A stretch of 64,000 nucleotides of DNA from JAMXLO01 sp963818775 (GTDB lineage: Bacteria > Pseudomonadota > Alphaproteobacteria > Acetobacterales > Acetobacteraceae): contig CAWFUF010000029.1 in the NCBI GenBank assembly GCA_963818775.1, positions 27,310-91,309 of the forward strand, read 5' to 3'. Below are positions 60,536-64,000 of this stretch, piece by piece. The first letter of the stretch is position 1. Each line of letters opens with the position of its first letter. The translations under genes were made by a program, and so were the position numbers. Under the pieces are notes generated by a model that saw only the letters and a list, made by a program, of their open reading frames with translations, was not told where the DNA came from and did no database searches.

Positions 60536-60670
60536 ATGGGCTCACTCCTACCAAGCCAGAACTGGTTTGAGAATTATTGGTATTCCCAGAAGTCAGCGAA
60601 GCCGTTGTGGCGTGTGCCTGCGGCTCTTGCCACGATGGCCGCGCTGTTCGTTGCTGTGTGGATCGCATAG
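60536..60670 (+). CDS. Small single-span membrane protein
   Basis: A 44-residue protein: MGSLLPSQNWFENYWYSQKS, a basic-aromatic front, then PAALATMAALFVAVWIA as one membrane helix at the C-terminus. AGGGGAA precedes the ATG at 60536. The charge pattern suggests N-in topology. Unknown function. Confidence 0.55.
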   Translation: MGSLLPSQNWFENYWYSQKSAKPLWRVPAALATMAALFVAVWIA

Positions 60671-60743
60671 TCCACCAAACGTGGGTTCGGCGATTCATTC
60701 ATTGGGTCGGTAGTGTCTTAAAACTACCGACCAGGACGACGCC

Positions 60744-61166
60744 CTACCCCACAGGATCTAGCACGACTACCGGAATCTGGCGCTCGGTCTTCTTCGCGTA
60801 ATCGGCGTATGGCGGCCAGAACTTGAGCGCCTTTTCCCAGAGCTTATCGCGCTCAGCACCGGTTGCGGTCCGGGCCTTCGCCTTGAGCTTCTTCGTGCCG
60901 ACCTGCACCTCGACCTCCGGGTTGGCGACGAGGTTGCGGTACCAGTTGGGGTGCTCGGGTGCGCCGCCTTTCGAGGCCACCACGATGTAGCTCTTTCCGT
61001 CTTCGCCGTAGAACAGCGGGAAGATGTATTTCTCGCCCGATTTCCTGCCAGTCGTCGTCAGCAGCAGCGATGGAACGTGCATCTCCGAGTGGCCCGGCGG
61101 GGTAATGGTGTAGATGTGCCCCTCGCTGCCCCCGCTGGAAATGTAGCGGTTCGCATGGTCTACCAT
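60744..61166 (-). CDS. Nitroreductase/deazaflavin-dependent oxidoreductase family (DUF385)
   Basis: A split-barrel flavin or F420-binding protein: HIYTITPPGHSEMHVPSLLL, TTTGRKSGEKYIFPLFYGED, YIVVASKGGAPEHPNWYRNL and VANPEVEVQVG, all diagnostic. As a 140-residue protein from ATG 61166 (MVDHANRYISSGG) it lacks a few N-terminal residues. Just upstream a fine GGAG-ATG pair (about 61201) opens MAEASSL in another frame, and the residues before MVDH (SLPQW) are in the core frame. So one base seems lost near the start, and the gene may be reduced or dead. Confidence 0.75.
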   Translation of the reverse strand: MVDHANRYISSGGSEGHIYTITPPGHSEMHVPSLLLTTTGRKSGEKYIFPLFYGEDGKSYIVVASKGGAPEHPNWYRNLVANPEVEVQVGTKKLKAKARTATGAERDKLWEKALKFWPPYADYAKKTERQIPVVVLDPVG

Positions 61167-61398
61167 CCATTGAGGAAGGCTGGGAGCGAGCTGGCTTCGG
61201 CCATCTGACGTCTCCTTCTGACTCGTCGGCAAACCCAGATTACCCTCAGCTATACTCGCGCCGCCAGCCCATACGCCGCATGGCCAACAGCGCGGATCTT
61301 GAAACGGACTTCGCCGCAACTAAATCGGTTGACACTGAGCGCCGAGTGGGACTCGGTAGCTGTCTGTCCATGTTGCTCAAAGACGAGAGGATGTGGTC

Positions 61399-61536
61399 AT
61401 GAACATCGAGGAAATCGTCAGCCAGCCTGCCATAAAGGTCCCGCCCTACTCGTGGCCGGTCCCGGCGGACGAGGACACGCCGGAATTCGAGGCGGCGATC
61501 GAACCCTGGATCGTCGAACGAGCCAAGAGGGAATAA
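61399..61536 (+). CDS. Small acidic protein
   Basis: A 45-residue protein: MNIEEIVSQPAIKVPPYSWP, VPADEDTPEFEAAIEPWIVE and RAKRE. GAGAGGA precedes the ATG at 61399. It is acidic and helix-prone; no family is recognised. Confidence 0.5.
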   Translation: MNIEEIVSQPAIKVPPYSWPVPADEDTPEFEAAIEPWIVERAKRE

Positions 61537-61732
61537 TGGAACAGCCTTGGCCGCGGGTCTTCCCCGGTCTGTAGGTAGCTGACGGGGGCGTTTCGGCCGC
61601 CCATCCGGCTGCGCGTCGGGCAGCCAGCCTGATTTCTCACACGAGAACGTGGCGCAGAAGACAGCCCGCAGGATGCAACTCAGGTCGACCTGAGACGCTT
61701 GCTACCTCACGGCAATCCGTTGAGGTTCAGCC

Positions 61733-62127
61733 ATGAAACGTTCATTCATCATTCTATCGGCAGCCGTCGCTTTGGTTGCCGCGCTATCCGGGCCGGTTCA
61801 CGCGCAAGGCTCTCCCCAGACTGTGACCTTGATGAAAGTGGACCCGCAAACATTGGCCACGGGTTACCGGTCATCGAAAATAGTTGGCAGCACGGTCGTC
61901 AATGACGCCAACCAAACGGTGGGTAGCATTGATGATCTCATCATCACGCCGGGCGGCCAGGCGCCTTATGTGTTCTGTCGGTCGGCGGCTTCCTCGGAAT
62001 TGGCACGAAATACGTTGCACTACCTTTCACATCCCTGAAGATCGGCGACAACAAGATCGTCCTCCCCGGCGGCACGAAGGACGCCCTGACCTCCCTCCCC
62101 GACTTCAGGTATAATACTAACGGCTGA
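61733..62127 (+). pseudogene. Secreted PRC-barrel protein, one frameshift
   Basis: Signal peptide MKRSFIILSAAVALVAALSG, then GYRSSKIVGSTVVNDANQTV and GSIDDLIITPGGQAPYV. One base is missing near 61971; the next frame continues with LSVGGFLGIGTKYVALPFTS, LKIGDNKIVLPGGTKDALTS and LPDFRYNTNG to the stop at 62127. The PRC-barrel fold is clear when joined. The intact relative at 63422 shares the VLSFGGFLG-type motif. Confidence 0.8.
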
Positions 62128-62207
62128 TATCGCGTGCGGGTGAGCGATCAAACCAACATTCATTGGGCGGCTGGCCAATTCTAAATGGCTTGGCGGCCGC
62201 CCGCACT

Positions 62208-62618
62208 CTACCAGTAGCGAGGCAGGTTCTCGGTATCCTTTGGCATTTCGACCCATGAGGGTGCCTGCTCGCAGAAGAGGCTGGTCACTGGCTTGAATTG
62301 CGACTTGTCGTCCAGCGTCCCTGCCATGAGCAGCATTCGGCCGGGACCATCCTTCTCGATCAGGATGGGAGAGCCGCATCTGGTGCAGAACCGTCGACGC
62401 ATCGGTTCATTGCTTTGGACGCCCGGCAATCGTGAAGGCGGTTACCGTGCGCGTGATCACACCCCGTCTGAGGGGAAGGCCATGCCCGATAGGAACGCCG
62501 CGCCGGTCTGCTTCTGACAGTCGAAGCAATGGCAAAGAATTTGGCGCCCCGGTAGAGGTTCCGCGTCGATGGAATACCTGACAGCCCCGCATAGGCAGCC
62601 ACCCGTGTAACGCGCCAT
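62208..62618 (-). pseudogene. GFA/CENP-V family zinc protein, two frameshifts
   Basis: From ATG 62618: MARYTGGCLCGAVRYSIDAE and ILCHCFDCQKQTGAAFLSG give the Zn-binding Cys motifs of glutathione-dependent formaldehyde-activating-like proteins. A shift near 62460 moves to TRTVTAFTIAGRPKQ, and another near 62420 to RRFCTRCGSPILIEKDGPG and KDTENLPRYW. Joined it is a normal 135-residue member. As read it is dead. Confidence 0.8.
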
Positions 62619-62705
62619 TGTCCCCTCCGGAATCAAGCCTAGAACTCGATCAGGCCCTATGCTTCATCCAGCGTTGTGCCAGCGGCCCTACTGGCCTTGA
62701 GCAGC

Positions 62706-63031
62706 CTACCGCCTCGTGGCGTTCTTGTCGCTCCCGGGACTTGTCGCGCCGGTGTCCGTAGTGCCATCAGGCGTGCCGCTACCGGTCCCGGCGCTCGGCG
62801 TCATTCCTGCCGAGTAGCCAGTATGCGGCGATGCAGCGGCGCCAGGACTTTTGCTGGCCTGTTCAGCTCCCGAATTGGTCAAGCTCCCGATCCATCGTGG
62901 GACAGCACCTGCCCATTCTTGTTGATCGTAGGATTGCCGAGGGTGGTTGACGTCGGCGTGGTGGTCTGTGCCAACACCGGCACGACGAAAGTGGCCAATA
63001 TAGCGATGGCTCCCGCCATACGTCCTTTCAT
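62706..63031 (-). pseudogene. Secreted Ser/Thr/Gly-rich protein, one frameshift
   Basis: AAGGGAG precedes ATG 63031. A signal peptide (GAIAILATFVVPVLAQ) leads to TTTPTSTTLGNPTINKNGQV and LSHDGSG. A shift near 62885 is needed to continue with LTNSGAEQASKSPGAAASPH, TGYSAGMTPSAGTGSGTPDG and SPGSDKNATRR. It is low-complexity and envelope-exposed; function unknown. Confidence 0.6.
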
Positions 63032-63060
63032 GAGGTCGCTCCCTTGTTTGCTCGACGGGG

Positions 63061-63297
63061 CTAGCGGCCCAGCGCCAGCCCGACGACCGACACTTGCGCT
63101 TGAATTGGCGCGATCCGATCTTTCGGGGCGTTCGCGTCGCTCAAGCCCAGCTTGTCTGGGGCTCGCCAGGGAAGAATCCGAACCGCCGGCTCGCCTATCC
63201 AAGCAGCATTTTTGATCGTCCCTGGATCCCCACGGCGGGGAATGGCTAATATCGCCACCATCGCCAATGCGGCAAAGACGAGCACAGAGGTTTTCAT
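63061..63297 (-). CDS. Small secreted or anchored protein, uncertain
   Basis: A 78-residue frame: hydrophobic start MKTSVLVFAALAMVAILAI, then GTIKNAAWIGEPAVRILPW and IAPIQAQVSVVGLALGR. It could be an N-terminally anchored protein, but no ribosome binding site is visible. No family recognised. Confidence 0.35.
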   Translation of the reverse strand: MKTSVLVFAALAMVAILAIPRRGDPGTIKNAAWIGEPAVRILPWRAPDKLGLSDANAPKDRIAPIQAQVSVVGLALGR

Positions 63298-63421
63298 GCG
63301 CGACGGTAACTGCTGGCGGGATTGGCGGTTTTCATCAAAATATAGATATCATCTGGAGGCGCGGGCCGAAGTCGCGTAAAAAATGCTCGGCCCGCGCAAG
63401 TTCCCAAAGCCTTTTTTGCGG

Positions 63422-63793
63422 TCAGCGCCTTCCCCCCACCGAGGTGTAGTAGTCGTCGATCCCGCGACCGTAAGCCGGATCATCCCATTGCGCTTCATTC
63501 GGAGCTGCGTAGGTAGGCGCCCCCTCGAGTTGCTCTATGGTCAGGTCGACCACGTAGCCGCCCACATTGGGATCGTAGTGCAGTTGATTCCACGGCAAGG
63601 GATGATAGCTCGACCCCATTCCGAGAAATCCCCCGAAAGACAATACCGCGTAGGCGACTTGCCCCGAGCGCTTGTCCAGCATGAGGTTTGAGACGCTGCC
63701 GAGCTTGTTGGCGTTTCGATCGTAAACCGACGTTCCTGCGACCTTATCCGAAGCGATGAGGTCGCGTGTTTCATTCGTCGCCATACCAGACAT
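63422..63793 (-). CDS. PRC-barrel domain-containing protein
   Basis: A 123-residue soluble protein. ETRDLIASDKVAGTSVYDRN and ANKLGSVSNLMLDKRSGQVA form the PRC-barrel, with YAVLSFGGFLGMGSSYHPLP as its second half, and a Tyr/Asp-rich tail. GGAGAAGG precedes the ATG at 63793; an internal ATG at 63784 is possible. Family members bind RNA or act in stress and photosynthetic-complex assembly. Intact, unlike the related gene at 61733. Confidence 0.88.
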   Translation of the reverse strand: MSGMATNETRDLIASDKVAGTSVYDRNANKLGSVSNLMLDKRSGQVAYAVLSFGGFLGMGSSYHPLPWNQLHYDPNVGGYVVDLTIEQLEGAPTYAAPNEAQWDDPAYGRGIDDYYTSVGGRR

Positions 63794-63905
63794 TGGCCTT
63801 CTCCTATAGTTGGGCCGCTGGCCAAACGTCTGGCGGTTCTCCGGGTTTCAGCTTAATTCCAAAAGATACTCCCGGACTTCCGGGGGAGGGCAGCGCTTGC
63901 GAGCT

Positions 63906-63992
63906 TCAGAGCCAGGAGGTCAAACCAAGGGCCAGCGAGCCAATCAGGATGCAGCTCCAGAACACAAGCACGTGGATCTCGTGACGGCGCAT
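63906..63992 (-). CDS. Small membrane peptide or end of a gene beyond the window
   Basis: Reading from ATG 63992: MRRHEIHVLVFWSCILIGSL and ALGLTSWL, a positively charged front and one membrane helix, 28 residues. The frame is open upstream to the window edge (8 more bases), so it may be the C-terminus of a larger membrane protein. Unrecognised. Confidence 0.3.
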   Translation of the reverse strand: MRRHEIHVLVFWSCILIGSLALGLTSWL

Positions 63993-64000
63993 GGCATTGC

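Noticed and set aside
1..64000. CRISPR array or intact prophage
   Set aside because: No regularly spaced repeats and no capsid, terminase, portal or tail genes were seen.

Overview
The window is high-GC DNA from an alphaproteobacterium, most likely a member of the Rhodospirillales/Acetobacteraceae. This rests on the mfd-sdhE-recG linkage, a fused ispDF gene, a FixL-FixJ-FixK oxygen cassette, an acpXL-type very-long-chain fatty acid locus, frequent GTG/TTG starts and dispersed GC-rich palindromic repeats. No rRNA, intact tRNA or CRISPR array was seen.

From 1 to about 49.4 kb is ordinary chromosome, densely packed and mostly intact. It runs: a glycosyltransferase fragment and trehalose-6-phosphate synthase (1-2.1 kb); a Co/Ni efflux pump, a PaaE-like reductase and small redox genes (3.5-8.2 kb); mfd, sdhE and recG (8.2-14.1 kb); an inverted-repeat-flanked, frameshifted GxxExxY gene (14.1-14.6 kb); a homogentisate-dioxygenase-like gene and a class II aldolase; a Gld-type ABC operon ending in a NUDIX gene (16.7-21.7 kb); an AI-2E-type permease with a membrane metallophosphoesterase; msrP, a D-cysteine desulfhydrase relative and a MetE relative; a pyridoxal kinase/NUDIX pair; a peptide-type binding protein, tag and an M20 amidohydrolase; and a luciferase-like oxidoreductase with a remnant of a lactonase-like gene.

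Two gene sets stand out in the core. At 36.5-39.7 kb fixK diverges from fixJ, a receiver-only regulator and a heme-PAS fixL, with a consensus FNR/FixK box overlapping the fixJ stop codon. At 41.4-46.6 kb lies acpXL-fabZXL-fabF2XL-fabF1XL-adh-lpxXL, the set rhizobia use to make very-long-chain hydroxy acids and attach them to lipid A. One of its two ketosynthases has lost the active-site cysteine region, so it looks like a chain-length-factor partner.

From about 49.4 kb to the end is accessory DNA. A broken tyrosine integrase has its upstream region split by an intact IS66 element with a perfect 8-bp target duplication. Just beyond is the 3' part of a tRNA-Ser(GCU) gene, a probable attachment site. 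Next come a histidine phosphatase and a decayed three-gene operon that I read as an ABC-three-component (ABC-3C) conflict system: effector, middle component and SMC-like ATPase, all frameshifted. From 58 to 64 kb the DNA is sparse: a group of DnaA-box-like sites, several very small genes with good ribosome binding sites, and frameshifted PRC-barrel, GFA-family and secreted-protein genes.

Five copies of one GC-rich palindromic repeat and two of another lie between core genes. Two copies of the first encode the C-terminal tails of proteins (SdhE and a NUDIX hydrolase).
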